From: Polytrichum commune
Lineage: Eukaryota > Streptophyta > Polytrichopsida > Polytrichales > Polytrichaceae
Reading direction: 5' to 3'
DNA: 64,000 nucleotides
Assembly: GCA_950295325.1 (NCBI GenBank)
Contig: OX485804.1
Location: 50,766,429-50,830,428 of the forward strand
Shown here: piece by piece, positions 37,001 through 48,933 of the stretch
Layout: the number at the start of each line of letters is the position of its first letter
Position numbering within the stretch: position 1 is the first letter of the stretch
Translations under genes and position numbers: made by a program
Notes under the pieces: generated by a model
Seen by the model: the letters and a program-made list of their open reading frames with translations, nothing else
Databases searched by the model: none
Told to the model about the DNA's origin: nothing

Positions 37001-39224
37001 TACTGACCACATCAGATCCAGCTGTCCCCCATCCATTCAAAAAAATCAGTAACTATTCCAATGTTAGAGATTTCCCACAAGGTTAGAGGATTGGGATTCA
37101 AGAGAGAAGCTCAATGCAGCAAACCAAATTTCCATGTTCAGGAACAAACACTCAAAATCTGAAAGTTGGAGCTTGGTTCAGAGGTACTCACAATTGGGTT
37201 CACTCATGGCCAGAGCACCAATATGCTCTCCACTGATCAACTACGACAACACAACAAGTCCCATTCCAACACAATTATATCTCATTAGTACAGTATCCTT
37301 TTGATAACCAGCAATGAAATTTTAAACAATCAAAGTAAACATTTATGGCAGGTCAACGAGATAAACCCTACTTTCACTTGCCCTTCCACGGGTTGTTGCT
37401 TCTAAGACTGCAGAGGAAACTTACCTTAGGTAGATACTTTTCCTTTTGTGCCTGTGTCCCATTCCGCACCTAATAAAATGCCCACATGAGATGGAGGATT
37501 GAGAATTTTAAACTTTTTGAAAATTACTTTGAAAATCAAACATCGTAAGAAGTTCCTTACTAGTTGATTGATGCAGAGATTTGAATGTGCTCCGTATGAG
37601 AGAGCAACAGATCCTGAAGCTCTACTCAGTTCTTCCATGGCTATGCAATGGTACAAATAACCCAGCCCAAGTCCACCAAACTCCTCTGCACAAAACATTT
37701 GATGAATAACATGGCATGTAATTCCACTTGCCTATTTTTGTGAACAAATGGTGTTTAAATCTGAATCCAGAATTAAATTTTGCCAGCTGCTAATAATACT
37801 GACAATGCTACTGCTACAATTGAGAAGATTGCATTCTAATCTAGGAAGATAGCCATGATTCAACTTATGTTGCAAAAAGACAAGTCATTAGAAGCAGAAC
37901 AAGTGTTCTCAAAGCATAAAAAGAAGTGGTTCATCTCATAGAATCTTTAAAACCGATATCCATACGAATTCTTCTGTTGCTAGATTCTCCACATAAATAC
38001 TTGCCCTTACCAGGAACAGTGATACCATGCAGGTTAAAATCGCCCATTAATTTCCACAAATTTACATCCTGTCACACCAGCAAACAATCGCCAACAAACA
38101 ACTTCATGCAATCCTCCCTTTAATGTCACTAGCAAAGCACTTCCAGAATATATGGTGACCAGAATCTGTGGTAAGCATTATAAAGAGACAAACATAATTC
38201 AAAGATTCTTCCTGTGTGGGGGGGTTAGGTCAGCAACCTGAGGAAAAGTGTTGTTGGCATCAATAGCAGCTGCATGGGGAGCAATGTTCTCTTGTGCAAA
38301 CTGCCTCACACTCTCCTTAAACTGCCTCACCCACCATTCATATCGCACAACGACCACCTCAGAATCTAGGTCTCACATAATAATGATAATCAGAGAGAAA
38401 GAAAGAAAACCAAAAAACAAAAACAAACACAGTCTTTGAAAGTTCACACTTTCACATACATCTTCGTAAATGAATGAACAATTGACATGAGTTCCTCTCA
38501 AATGATAAACTCACCTGCTCAGCAGTGTCATCAAGGAGCAGACTGCGCCCGGCACCAGCTCCTTCTTCCATGATTGCAGCAGATGATGACATCTGTTTAG
38601 TCCAAGGATGCTGTCTTCAAGCAAATTCAAAAACATAATTAAACCCTCCAAGAAAAGTAATGACCATTAGAATTCTAACAACTAATACTCAATCTTCTCT
38701 GATGGTATTTTTAACTTCATAAATGACCAGAACATGCAAATGCAAGTTCCGTCTGCACACATAATTTGAAATTACAAGCAAGAAAACCTGCAGATTGCCT
38801 TTGTAGAAAAGACAGAAACTTACAACCTCTATGCATAGGTAGTTGCCCTATATTAGTGAGTCATCATCTAGCATGAGGTGTGAAAAAAAAAAAAAAAAAC
38901 GCTATGTACATCTATCTAGCACATGCAAATTGTGCTCGATTTGTACATGCAAAGATACTGTTTCACAACAATGGATCCACAAAATTCATAGACATCCCAC
39001 CATCCATACCTCTGAAATCATAAGACTTCACATACTTGTGCACATTGGAGTTGCATAAAAATCCCCCAAAAATGCCTCTCAAAATGTTCACACTGAAAAC
39101 AAAACACAAAACAAGTTGGATGGCTAGAGGAATGAAAACTTACAGTGAAGGGCGCGAGAGGCTTGGTATGGATCAATGGAACCCTCTCCAATGTTACAGC
39201 TTGATTCCATAGCCTTCCCGCCAT
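34054..39224 (-). CDS. IVD: Isovaleryl-CoA dehydrogenase, mitochondrial
   Basis: Sixteen exons join in frame to 425 residues: 39224-39144, 38592-38515, 38321-38238, 38068-38011, 37685-37561, 37469-37425, 37240-37192, 37021-36912, 36712-36636, 36516-36466, 36289-36225, 35970-35816, 35444-35404, 35023-34969, 34421-34365, 34200-34054. The enzyme oxidises isovaleryl-CoA to 3-methylcrotonyl-CoA in leucine breakdown and passes electrons to ETF. Seen: a basic presequence-like N-terminus, [32 protein letters not shown] (about 166-177), [11 protein letters not shown] (195-205), [17 protein letters not shown], and [17 protein letters not shown] with the family's catalytic Glu at about 286. The C-terminal [12 protein letters not shown] (403-414) has Ala where medium-chain enzymes carry their catalytic Glu, which separates isovaleryl-CoA dehydrogenases from relatives. 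Two in-frame Mets lie upstream (39242, 39245). Arabidopsis IVD is 409 residues. Confidence 0.97.
38880..38899. repeat. Homopolymer A tract in the first intron of IVD
   Basis: About nineteen A in a row within the intron between exons 1 and 2 of the dehydrogenase gene. Confidence 0.85.
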
Positions 39225-39245
39225 CTTAACCCCCCGCCTCATCAT

Positions 39246-39960
39246 TTCCCCCTCCCTCTCTTGAAAACAAAATAAAGTCCCTTTTAACCCAAAATTCTGA
39301 GTCCTTCGATTTATGCAAACTTGGAGGAATGAGGATGAGAAACAAAGTAAGTAAAGAAGCACCCACTAATCCAATACGTGAGAAGAGGCTGGTCCTTCGT
39401 GAATTTGTCTAATGATCGAAAATTTCTGAACACAACCCAGAATTTGCAAACCTCAAACAAAGACGATCCCAACACACACCACTTGTCACAACAAAGAGCT
39501 CAGACAAAGAGGCAGTGTCGGTTCCAAATCCCTCAACCTCCTCACACTAAGCGAAATCTCCCCCACAAAATTAATCATTTTTCACACTTCCATGTGACCC
39601 AAGAATCTCCAACCTCCGATGCACAATTGCCGAGAACCACAATTGGTTAAGCACAGGATGCGAAACAAACATCAGACCATGGTGGCAGCACCATACTAAT
39701 AAATTAAGTTAAACCTGATGGAAGTGGTGTAGGTGACAATTGCTGACGACTAATTTGGGTAGACCTGATCGCTGCAGGCACAGCAAGTACAGATTGTGCA
39801 GACTACAAGAAAGATATTAGAAGATGAAGATGAAGATGAAGATGGTGCAGAAGAAAAGGGCAACGGAATGATGGAAAAGCGCGGGATGAGTCTGCCGCAT
39901 CAGCCATGACACGGCAGCCATGTGTGTCGCCTCTTTATTCTATCCCTCACGCTAGGTTCC
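39246..39960. promoter_or_regulatory. Upstream region of the dehydrogenase gene (putative promoter)
   Basis: The region directly 5' of the minus-strand start codon. It contains a run of GAAGAT repeats at about 39820-39845. No TATA box or other site can be assigned with confidence. The open frame at 39378-39650 (+) shows no known domain. Confidence 0.35.
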
Positions 39961-42900
39961 CATGGAGGAATTTTGGCCCAGGAAGGGCTTCTTCTTGTAT
40001 GACTGCCTCCACTAGTTGATCACCTATCCCTCAGAATCTAGGATTTTAGCACATGTTACCTTTGTCATCCGTGGCACAATTTTCCTAGATATTGCGCAAA
40101 CCATACATTGTTGTCCTGAGCATGTGAACAAAAGGATGACTCCAGAGACAGAAATTGTGCATAAGCTTTAGAGAACCCATGAATGCATTCCGGTCCAAGA
40201 AGGGATTCCTCTTGCATGACTACCTCCACCAGTTGTTGATCACCTAGGTCTCAGTATCTAGGATTGTAGTACATGTTATCATCCTCGCCCGTGGCACAAT
40301 TTGCCTTTTTCCTAGATATTGGTCAAACCATACTTTTTTATACTTAGAATGTGAACAAAAGGATGACTCCGGAGAATGAAATTATGCACAAGCTTTTGAG
40401 AACCCATGGATGCATTTTGGCCCAAGATGGGATTTTTCTTGCATGACTTCCTACACAAAAATGATTTGTGCTTGAGAGTTACACAACGTCCCATGAAAAT
40501 TTTGTGTGTTGGAGTTAGCCAGTTAGATAGTTCCCACTAGGAGTTAGAATGTAGTGGATGTACCATTCCTATCGATGGTAAAAAAAACTACCTTTTCATA
40601 TATTGGATAGACTATCCTTTGTTGTTCTTAGCATGTGAGCAGACGGTGACAAAACTCAAACAACTCTCGAGAGAAATATTATGCACAAGGGTTAGATAAC
40701 CCAATAATGAATTATGCACAAGGGTTAAGTAACCCAATAATGATTTATGCACAAGGGTTAAGTAACCCAATAATGATTTGTGCACGGAAGTTACACAACA
40801 CCCAATGGAAGATCTTTGTGTTGGAGTTAGACACCTCCAACTGAAAGCAAGTTAGATGATAATGAGCGTACCATGTCTCATATGCCATTTGATTTCCTAG
40901 ACTCTAAAATCAATTGCATTTCATTAGTGGTACAATTTACTATTTTCATAGATACTGGACGTTATATATTTTGTTGTATTGAGCATTTCAGTAGATGTGA
41001 TAGAGGCCATACAACTTCACAAAAAGAAATTGTACACGAGGGTTAGACAACCCAAGAACGAGTCATAAGGGGTAGACAACTCACGGATGAATTGCGAACA
41101 AGGGTGAAACAACCTAAGACCAATTGTGCAATGGAGTTGACGACTGTCAATGGAAGAATGTGTTGGAGTTAGACAACTCCAACTCAAAGTTCAAAATGTC
41201 TACATAGCTAGGATTGTCGTGAATGTACTATTCTCATCAATGGTACCATTTACCTTTTTTCTTGGATATTTGACAAAGGTGATGAACTTCAAGGCCCTTG
41301 TACATTGGAGAAAGCCAATCGGAGCAAAAATAACTACTTGGCTCATTGGTCATTTGACCTCCAAATGACATGATCAAAATACATTTTTGGGTCATATGAT
41401 GGTGTATTTTACTAGTATCCTCAATTAATTAATGAGAAATGACGACTAGCCATACTCTTTTTATACTTAGCATGTGAGCATATGGTGCCATAAGTCAAAC
41501 AATCCCATAAAAAAATTATGCACGTGGGTTAGACAACTCAAGAAGTATTTGTGCTAGGGAGTTAGAGAGCCCTTAATGGGAAATCTTTGTGTTGGAGTTA
41601 GACAACTCCCAGTGAATAATATGGTATATGTGAAAACATCACATGACACGTAACAATGTCATATATGTTGTTTTCTTAAATGCAAGAAGGGTCAACTTGA
41701 ATTGGTTCGTGGAGGTAGCTTTTGCCAGCTACACAAGATTTTGTCTACTGTAGTTTTTTTCTAAAGTTGAAGTGCATTCCAAAAAACTAGAAATTGAGTC
41801 GGCCTTGAAAAAAAACGTCACATGTGATTGTGACGTTTTGACAAGTACTATGTTGGATGAATGAATTCAATTGGAACTACACAACTCCGACTAGCATAAA
41901 GTGATTAAACCAAAAGATGGGTATTCTTTTAAATAACCAAAGATAGAAGATTCGATATAACTATAAATGTAAATAAGTTATTAAATATATCTGAATTGTC
42001 TATATATTGTGCATGTATTGTACAAATAGGGTTAGGGGAGGAGAAATAATATTTTGCCTCTCTCCTATGGTAGGGTGAATCAATTTCATGAGCATCCACA
42101 ATAACTTTATCAAGTTGTGACACTCTTTGTTTTGCATAAAGTTAGAAAGTTCCAACTCCTTGTGTCTTGTGTTCATTCATTGTTGTATTTTCTTTATGTT
42201 GTATATAAATTCAAGACATCCAAAGGACAATCCACTTATGTCCCAATCTAAATAGAATAATAATAAATGCGACATTTTCATCAGTGGTATCATTTTCCTA
42301 GATTCTCGACAAAGGTGATATTGGGACAAAGGTGATGAACTTCGCGACCCTTGCGAAATGTACAAAATATTTTGTTGATAATAACATTAGTTGTATATAC
42401 ACAAAAGCCTAGTTGGTTCCATCCCTGAGAGATTATGCATTACTACACATGACCCTTAAAGTTGATAACCCATGTCCTAACATCTAGGATAATGATAGAT
42501 GTACCACTACAATAAATAGTCCTACTAGTGTGGATGGAAATTAGCGTGGGTCACACTAATATTTTAGTCAATGTATAATTATCGTGGGTCCAAGACCCCT
42601 TCTAGGTATTCATGAAGACTTCCGACCAACACATTGAATATTAAGCATAAGACAAAAATAGACCAAAAAATAATAATTACCCAAGTTGATTTACTATAGA
42701 AAAAGAAAGAAAAAGAAAAAGAAAAAACAATCAATGTGACCCTTGCTAATACTCTATTATACATTTATTGTGCATAAAAGAATATTGTGACCCAGAATAA
42801 TAAGACTAGTTTGTTTACCATTGGTGGTACTATCTACCATTTCTTAGATATGGCACAAATATTAAACTTCAAAGTTCAAGGCCCTTGTGTGATGGGCAAT

Positions 42901-43110
42901 GCCATGTTTGGCTCCTCCTCCCCTTTAAGGCCGTCACCCTTGTCCCAATATCTAGGATAGTAGTAGATATACCACTTTCATCATTGGTATCCATCTATCC
43001 TTATTTATAGATAACTATAGGACATAAGTGATGAAGTTTGAGCCCCTTGTGCATTGGTGAAAGCTTTATTTGGTTTTTATTTGGGTTCCCATGTCCCGTA
43101 TTCATTAATG
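39961..43110. repeat. Degenerate repeat field, units of about 200-240 bp
   Basis: Three recognisable units run in succession: GGCCCAGGAAGGGCTTCTTC (39974), GGTCCAAGAAGGGATTCCTC (40181) and GGCCCAAGATGGGATTTTTC (40418). Each is followed by a TATCTAGGAT block, a GGCACAATTT block, CCTAGATATTG and GTGAACAAAAGGATGACTCC. Weaker copies of the TATCTAGGAT...GGTACCATTTACC...AGATATTGGACAAAGGTGATGAACTTC pattern recur at about 40910, 41215, 42280, 42480, 42800 and 42950, and once more near 45780. No reading frame is conserved. Short palindromes such as GTTGGAGTTAGACAACTCC also recur. Confidence 0.65.
40681..40779. repeat. 33-bp tandem repeat, three copies
   Basis: The unit ATGCACAAGGGTTAAGTAAC then CCAATAATGATTT occurs three times without spacers; the first copy differs at a few positions. 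More degenerate relatives lie at about 41030-41110. It sits inside the larger repeat field. Confidence 0.9.
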
Positions 43111-43341
43111 GTACTCTCTAATGTATGTGGGTATCACTTGGCTTAATTTTCACGTTCTTTAACTTGTACCAACTAGATTGATTCAACAAGTTGTGTGTTG
43201 CATTACAAATCTATAGTGAAGAAACAGCAAAAAAAATCAAATTGAAAAATGAACTTCCTATGATTTTGTTATGGTTATTGGAAGTGCATGTTTGTTGATA
43301 TTGTGATTGAATACATTATAAGCCTTCTCAATTGTATTCGC

Positions 43342-43706
43342 TACATTGATTATCACAATGAGTGTGTGTTGCTATTCATAGTTACGCACTACAATAGCAT
43401 CTTACTCACAATTTTTATTTTTGATTTGTTAAATGTTTTTTTAAGACTTAGGCCAACAAGCCAACGCCAAAGCATAAGAGGTAGTTGACCACCTAGCAAG
43501 TTTTATGTCAAGTAGAGAGGAGCTTTCACAGCCGGGGATCGAACCGCCAACCTCTTCCTCTCTTAATCACAAGTTCAATTTATATTAACAATGTTGTTAG
43601 GATATTGTAGAATATAAATAACTTTTCTTGGTAAACTGTTACATTCTCGTTAATTAGTTATGGCATTGTGTAACTCCAAACAGTAACACGCACTAATTGG
43701 GAGTAC
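43342..43706. mobile_element. Miniature inverted-repeat element, family A (copy A5), interrupted by a SINE-like insert
   Basis: The left arm contains GAGTGTGTGTTGCTATTCA then TAGTTACGCACTAC. The right arm, reversed, reads CTCCCAATTAGTGCGTGTTA then CTGTTTGGAGTTAC. The arms are about 80-100 bases each, and the middle holds the SINE-like copy S1, which explains why this copy is longer (about 365 bases) than A3 (about 210). Confidence 0.65.
43450..43580 (-). mobile_element. SINE-like element (copy S1)
   Basis: On the minus strand GGCGGTTCGATCCCCGGC is a good tRNA B box with flanks. It is followed by TGTGAAAGCTCCTCTCTACT and TTGACATAAAACTTGCTAGG. Related copies are at 25390-25560 and 48483-48600. 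Confidence 0.6.
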
Positions 43707-43710
43707 TTCA

Positions 43711-44120
43711 TAACATTGAAAAACATACCTACTTTGATCTCTTGTAATCTCATGCCTTTATGATGTTTGTTCTTTGATCCTCACAAAACCACATACCAAT
43801 CACATACAAGGGTCCGATGAAGAGATGGAACCGAATCCATTGGGGTTTGATATATCCGCAATGGATTCGGTTACGAAAGAAGCACCCGCATGCCTTATGT
43901 GTACACACGTGGCTATGATTGGGTCCGCTTAAGGGCGCTTGGAAAATGGGAGTCCTTTAACTTATTTAGGACTTATTATGGGTCCCCCGGGTCCCTAATT
44001 TGTTAGTGGTACCACCTACCATTCTCCTATACATTGCACAAAGCTCATGAACTCGAGGGCCGTCGTGTAAAAGGAAAGTCATATTTGAGTCTTTAGTTCT
44101 CTAAAGTGAAAGTTGATGTG
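43711..44120. other. Unassigned spacer
   Basis: No gene or clear element was recognised; one fragment resembling the 40-43 kb repeat field occurs near 43990-44050 (GTGGTACCACCTACCATTC). Confidence 0.4.
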
Positions 44121-44125
44121 TTAGC

Positions 44126-44598
44126 ACTACACCGTTTATGGTAATTAGTGTCAAGTACACTATTTGCGAAGGGCCTAAACTAGATGTCTGGAGGTCTTGA
44201 AGTGTCATACCCACTAATTGCTAATATGCTTCTACTCATCAACACAAGTGAGGAGATATTTACATGGTGACATTTAGCGGAGCACGTTGGGATACTTGTG
44301 AAGATAGTTTTGCGCTTTAGAATGCAAGAGGAAGGTATTTTAAAGCATACTAATGCCAAGTGTCATTTGTGTACACATTAGTCAACTTGTTGACCATTTG
44401 TATAACGAAGGTATATACCCATAGGATTATTGAACGTACTCATGCAAAGATATTAGTAACCGCACTTGAATGCCAAGTGTCATGAGGTGACACTCATGGT
44501 GAAGTTGTTGATCACTAATAGTGTAACCTAGCATACGTCTCGAAATAGGGCAAGTGACACTCTTACTCATGTGACACTAAACACCACAAATGGTGTAG
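44126..44598. mobile_element. Inverted-repeat element with CACTA-like end
   Basis: The left end is ACTACACCGTTTATGGTAAT followed by TAGTGTCA. The right end, reversed, is ACTACACCATTTGTGGTGTT followed by TAGTGTCAC. One more C precedes the left end, so it reads CACTAC, but the right end is GTAGTA instead of GTAGTG and no clear 3-bp duplication is seen. Internal TAGTGTC-like motifs recur, as in subterminal repeats of CACTA elements. Class assignment is tentative. Confidence 0.55.
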
Positions 44599-44734
44599 TA
44601 TCCCTCCCATGCTCAAGAATATCTTCCTCTTGTGTACAACAATGTAAACACATGTCATAATCTAAACAGATTTTCACTTAAAAAAGTTACTTGTGTCAAT
44701 GAATAGAATCATGTTGGCAAGTAGCGCGGGAGTG

Positions 44735-44925
44735 ATTCTTTGAGACCTCTAGGCATCTAGTTTAGGCCCTTCGCAAATAGTGCATGTGTCACTAAGGTTA
44801 GTTTCCACGTTGGCTGCTCGTCCACCATATTACAGTGGAAATGCATATTGCACCTAATAAAGTCTACATTCCCACTCGAGTATGGGGGGAGGTGAGCAGC
44901 CTACATGGAAACTAACCCTGACTAC
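44735..44925. repeat. Inverted fragment and hairpin beside the 44.1-44.6 kb element
   Basis: 44741-44790 is the inverse of 44157-44207, sharing CTAGTTTAGGCCCTTCGCAA followed by ATAGTG. Directly after it GGTTAGTTTCCACGTTGGCT at 44796 is mirrored near 44890-44920, making a second hairpin. This suggests a nested or rearranged insertion. Confidence 0.6.
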
Positions 44926-46864
44926 CATAGTCAATGTAGTGCAATGGGGAGATAGGTTGCTCTCTTGTAAGTTGGGGTGATGGACATGTTGTGTTGACTT
45001 ACCTGCTTGGGAATCAATTTTCCTAACTGCTACGGGCAACTATCCATAAATCGGTTGCACTTAACCTACAATTGATATGTCACATGGACAATGAACCAAT
45101 GATCAATAAGAGGTCATTTACCTCAAATGCCCTCATTTTCAAAATCTTCATCTCCCATTAAGGCACCGAGGACAGGGGGGATGGGGTATTGGGGACTACT
45201 ACAACATAGGGGATATTGCATTAGGGTAAGTGCCCCTATTGTGAGCACTTCAACACTACACATAATTTGGGTACTTTGATTGGATTGGGAATTTTCCCAT
45301 CTTGTCAACAATGGCAAATCACGTGGATTGTCATTTCAAGTTTCAATATGAGTTAAAAACATGTAAAAATTCTAGAAGGTCAAAGTGCATATTCTCTTTC
45401 TCTTTAAGTGGTTGCATTGGCCCTCCCAATTGCATTAACTACTAAGGGCATGTTTACAATAGTGATCATTGACCATCACCATCACTTTTGTAAATCCTCT
45501 AAATGATCGAGGAATGTGTGGTGGTCCCCATTTGTTTTATACAAGTTCACCAAATAAGAGTGACCATCAAATATAAGTGCACAATTAATATGAAATGAAA
45601 TTGATTTTAATAGGGAGATGTCAAAAGGTCAATCAAACTAGAAATATATCAAGAGGATGTCAATAGGCTAATTCCCCATAGCATTGGATATCAATAAGGC
45701 GGCATCAATAAGGAGAGTAAGCACATAAAGCTCAAATACCTTCCTACATATGAGTGCTACAATCAATTGCCAAGGTCCTACTATCTAGGATAGATGTAGA
45801 TGCATCATTTCCACCAATTGTACCATCTATCTCCTTGTGAATTTAAGGAAAGGGATGAATATCATGGGCCATTGTGCCTTAGCATTGGCAAATTTTGAAG
45901 TTATCTTGGAAACAAAAACCACAGTTACCCGCCCAAAACTAAATTATCCTCAACTGAAGACATCTTCAATTGGAAATCTCCAACTTTGGTTTGAGAAACA
46001 ATGCCTCAAAATCCTCTCCAAGGGGGTCACTTTGTGAATTTCACTCATCTTTTGGGTTTAGGATGCCCATATAGTTTGATTCAACCTTTCAACAATTTGT
46101 GGAATAATTTCACTAAGAGTCTGCACCGGTAACTTTTGTCGTCAAATGAACAGACTCGGATTTGGGTGGAAAATAAGTTAAGGGCCACTTCAGACCTATG
46201 GTCGGGGAAAACCGACGGCTAGTTCATTATTAGCCAATGGATTTCCCCTCATGGCCGGTCCAAATTTCCAACCATCGGATGGCAATCCGACTGTAATTTC
46301 AATCCTCCAGCAATTAGCCGATGGACCAGAAAATGTCCCGGAAATGTAGCCGATTCTTCTTGTGAGTTACCGGATTTCAGCCGGAAGCATCCAGAGCGTT
46401 ATTTGTTTGAAGCATCTGATGATGCACTTGAGGAAGTACCCTAAACCTTAAACTTTTTGAAATATGCAACCTTTCCATGACCAAATCCAATTGCTTCTAT
46501 GAAGAATTGGGGGACCCTTGGCCTTCAAGCGGTGAAGGCGGTGAAGGCATTACTAGGTTCAATTCTTGCCAAGGACATTAACTCTTCAAATTTAAAGTTT
46601 TGAACATGCCTTTCTTTTCACTTATTCAAGATTTTGTACTAAGAAATGATTTCTAATAACTTTACATACATTTTTTAAACAATTAGTGCCGATGTGAATT
46701 CCATTTAATTGGACATTGGCCAATGAAAATATGAAAATATAGGCAATTGGCCGATTGATTTTAGAAAAGACCGGCTCTTGCCGATGTAAATTGGAAAAAA
46801 TCCGACCCTTCCTAGCAACTACTGGCAATTAGCCACTAAGGCTTCAAAACCTTCCCGAACTTTG
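44926..46864. other. Gene-poor region
   Basis: No gene was recognised. A repeat-field fragment lies near 45780-45840. At 46130-46420 and 46690-46850 there are many short GCCGAT/ATCGGC and GGCCAATT motifs. AAGGGCCACTTCAGACC near 46187 resembles the inverse of the right flank of the next element, so that element may start further left than I list it. Confidence 0.4.
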
Positions 46865-47355
46865 CTTCACACACGAGACTGAGAGCCCGTGACCATTACA
46901 CTTCAAGCACTCTCATTGGTGGAAAAGGCGGAGCCGGTCCAAGTTCACTTCACACTACGCTTGAGGGACCGACGACATATGTGAACGCACGATGGATGGA
47001 AAGTCCACATGGATGGATTCCTACATGGCATCGAATGGAGCATGTTTCATGATCACTTGGACTAATTTCAAAAACTACCTCTTGGAGGTAGGCCTAACAC
47101 AAAACCAGGAGACTATGGCACTCCGAACGCTCAAAACCGTTGATTTATTCTATTCTATCATGTGTGAGGACCCGCATGGATAGAAATTCATTGAACTAGC
47201 ACTCGGTTGAGGACCCGGTCACATATGACTTGCCACTACACTTGAGGGTCCGTGACCACACTACATAATTTTGGAGGTGTCTTGGGACGGCCTTTGGACA
47301 CTTTCTTTTGGGTTCTCACAATTTCATGGTCGCGGTGCTTGGCTCGTGTGTGAAG
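46865..47355. mobile_element. Inverted-repeat element, family B (copy B3)
   Basis: The ends are CTTCACACACGAG and CTCGTGTGTGAAG, a perfect 13-base inverted repeat. The interior has the same order of blocks as B1 and B2: CACTTCACACTACGCTTGAG, TACATGGCATCGAATGGA, GGCCTAACACAAAACCAGG. It is outside any gene and more diverged than the intronic pair. Confidence 0.7.
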
Positions 47356-47638
47356 TGGCCCTAAGTAGCCTCTCGATCATGCTTACTCCTATATATATAT
47401 CTATCTTAGTTAGTTTGTTTATCACAAGTTTAGATATCTAATAAACTAATGATAGGCACGGAGCCCACTTCCTATTTGACCAAAACGTATGAAAGTGTTT
47501 GGCGCAGTCATGCACGATTTTAAGATCTACATGTCAAACCCTAAAATTAAGCTTAAACTAAGGCAAATTGGGCCACTTTTCCGAAGTAGTCAAAGGCGCC
47601 TACAACTCACTGTCTGCACAACCCCATAGGAGAGAAGT

Positions 47639-47868
47639 TACTGTTGTCTCTAATTAGTGTGGGTTGCGATTTGGAGTTACGTGTTGCTATAATTTTTTTT
47701 TACCGATGTCGTCGTTTGTTACCAACTAAGCTATATTCTACTATAATTTTTTCGTGTGCATACTAACTACTTACATTGTTTGGGTTAAACATGATACTCT
47801 TAGTAAAAAGTTACAACAACACCGAACTCCTAATGGTAACCCACACTAATTAGGTGAAATAGTGTACT
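47639..47868. mobile_element. Miniature inverted-repeat element, family A (copy A4)
   Basis: The left arm contains CTAATTAGTGTGGGTTGCGA then TTTGGAGTTACGTGTTGC. The right arm mirrors it with GAACTCCTAATGGTAACCCA then CACTAATTAGG. The interior matches A3 (GTGTGCATACTAA and CATGATACTCT). Confidence 0.8.
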
Positions 47869-47959
47869 TTGTAGAGTTTCCCAACATGAGCTAAAATCCT
47901 CATGCGACATGTTTTGTTGTTTTTTTCGATGACTAAATCCAAAAGTTTGATTTGTTGGA

Positions 47960-48130
47960 AGAAACATGGTACTGCATTATATATTGTATTTAGAGTCACC
48001 AATTCTATTTGTCTTCCTTGATACTAATTTTAAACCGCCCGTGTGGTGTCACCGATACTAGACGTAAACCTACATTATTTGTCATTCCTAATGAATATCT
48101 TTGAGCATTGTAGATTTACAATGTTGCGAA
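47960..48130. repeat. Dispersed repeat related to 48.81-48.91 kb and to 1-70
   Basis: GTATTTAGAGTCACCAATTC, GATACTAATTTTAAACCG and GTGGTGTCACCGATACTAGA parallel 48820-48900, and the following 48062-48125 parallels bases 1-65. It is probably a decayed inverted-repeat element. Confidence 0.5.
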
Positions 48131-48482
48131 CGTTGTTACTTACTAAGTGAATTTCATCCAAAATTTGAATCATCCATGACAATAAATCATTAGATAAATG
48201 TTAGGATACATAATTTACCAAGGTTTGTTTCAACAGTTGATATTTACATGAACTAAGAATAAGTTGGGAGGACAGTACTTGTGAACATATTCATAAAAAG
48301 TGTCGTTGGAGAAGTTACCATAATGACATAAAATACCATATGACATTCAATACAATATTTAGTGTACTTACAAGTGACCACACAACCAACACAAAACTCC
48401 AGGGTTAGGATGGCAAAAATTAAGTAAGAAACCTCAATGTTGGATACTATCTATATAAAGATGAGATACTTATAGTTGTTTT

Positions 48483-48600
48483 GGAACACGTGAGGCGCTC
48501 GACCACTTGGCCAGTTTTATGTAAAGTAGAGAGTTGATTTCACGGATGGGAATCGAAGTGCCAATCACTCCGTTCAGTTTGGGTACCTCTTCACTATCAT
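48483..48600 (-). mobile_element. SINE-like element (copy S2)
   Basis: On the minus strand GGCACTTCGATTCCCATC resembles a degraded B box region and is followed by CGTGAAATCAACTCTCTACT and TTACATAAAACTGGCC, matching S1 at 43450-43580. Confidence 0.5.
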
Positions 48601-48813
48601 ATGATGGTTTAGGGTTATTTCGGACCATGAATTCCTTACATATGAAACAATGTCCAGGGAGGTTTTTGGGCATAATTAGTCAAGATCTTAGTGTCTCGAA
48701 GTCCAATCCGTTACAAGATGTCATCTTCAAGTATTCTTCCTTTATTTGAGATATTTTCCATAGATTTCTCTAAAATGATGGGCAAGATTCCTTCAACTGG
48801 ATCATCTGTAACT

Positions 48814-48885
48814 ACACTAAATATGATATTTAGTATCACTAAATCTGATTGTTTTGCTCAATACTAATTGTAAACCGTGGTGTAG
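48814..48885. repeat. Short element with CACTA-like termini
   Basis: It opens CTACACTAAATATGATATTT and closes GTGGTGTAGTG. The opening matches that of the 60.05-60.39 kb element for its first eleven bases. No target duplication can be defined. Confidence 0.4.
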
Positions 48886-48933
48886 TGTCACCAACACTAA
48901 ACGTTAACCCAACACTCAGGGCGGGGGGGGGGG

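Noticed and set aside
40681-40779. 33-bp repeats as a CRISPR-like array
   Set aside because: The repeats are contiguous with no spacers, and the DNA is plant nuclear.
46130-46860. A gene in the GCCGAT-rich stretch
   Set aside because: Only short repeated motifs and palindromes are seen; no open frame with protein-like content.
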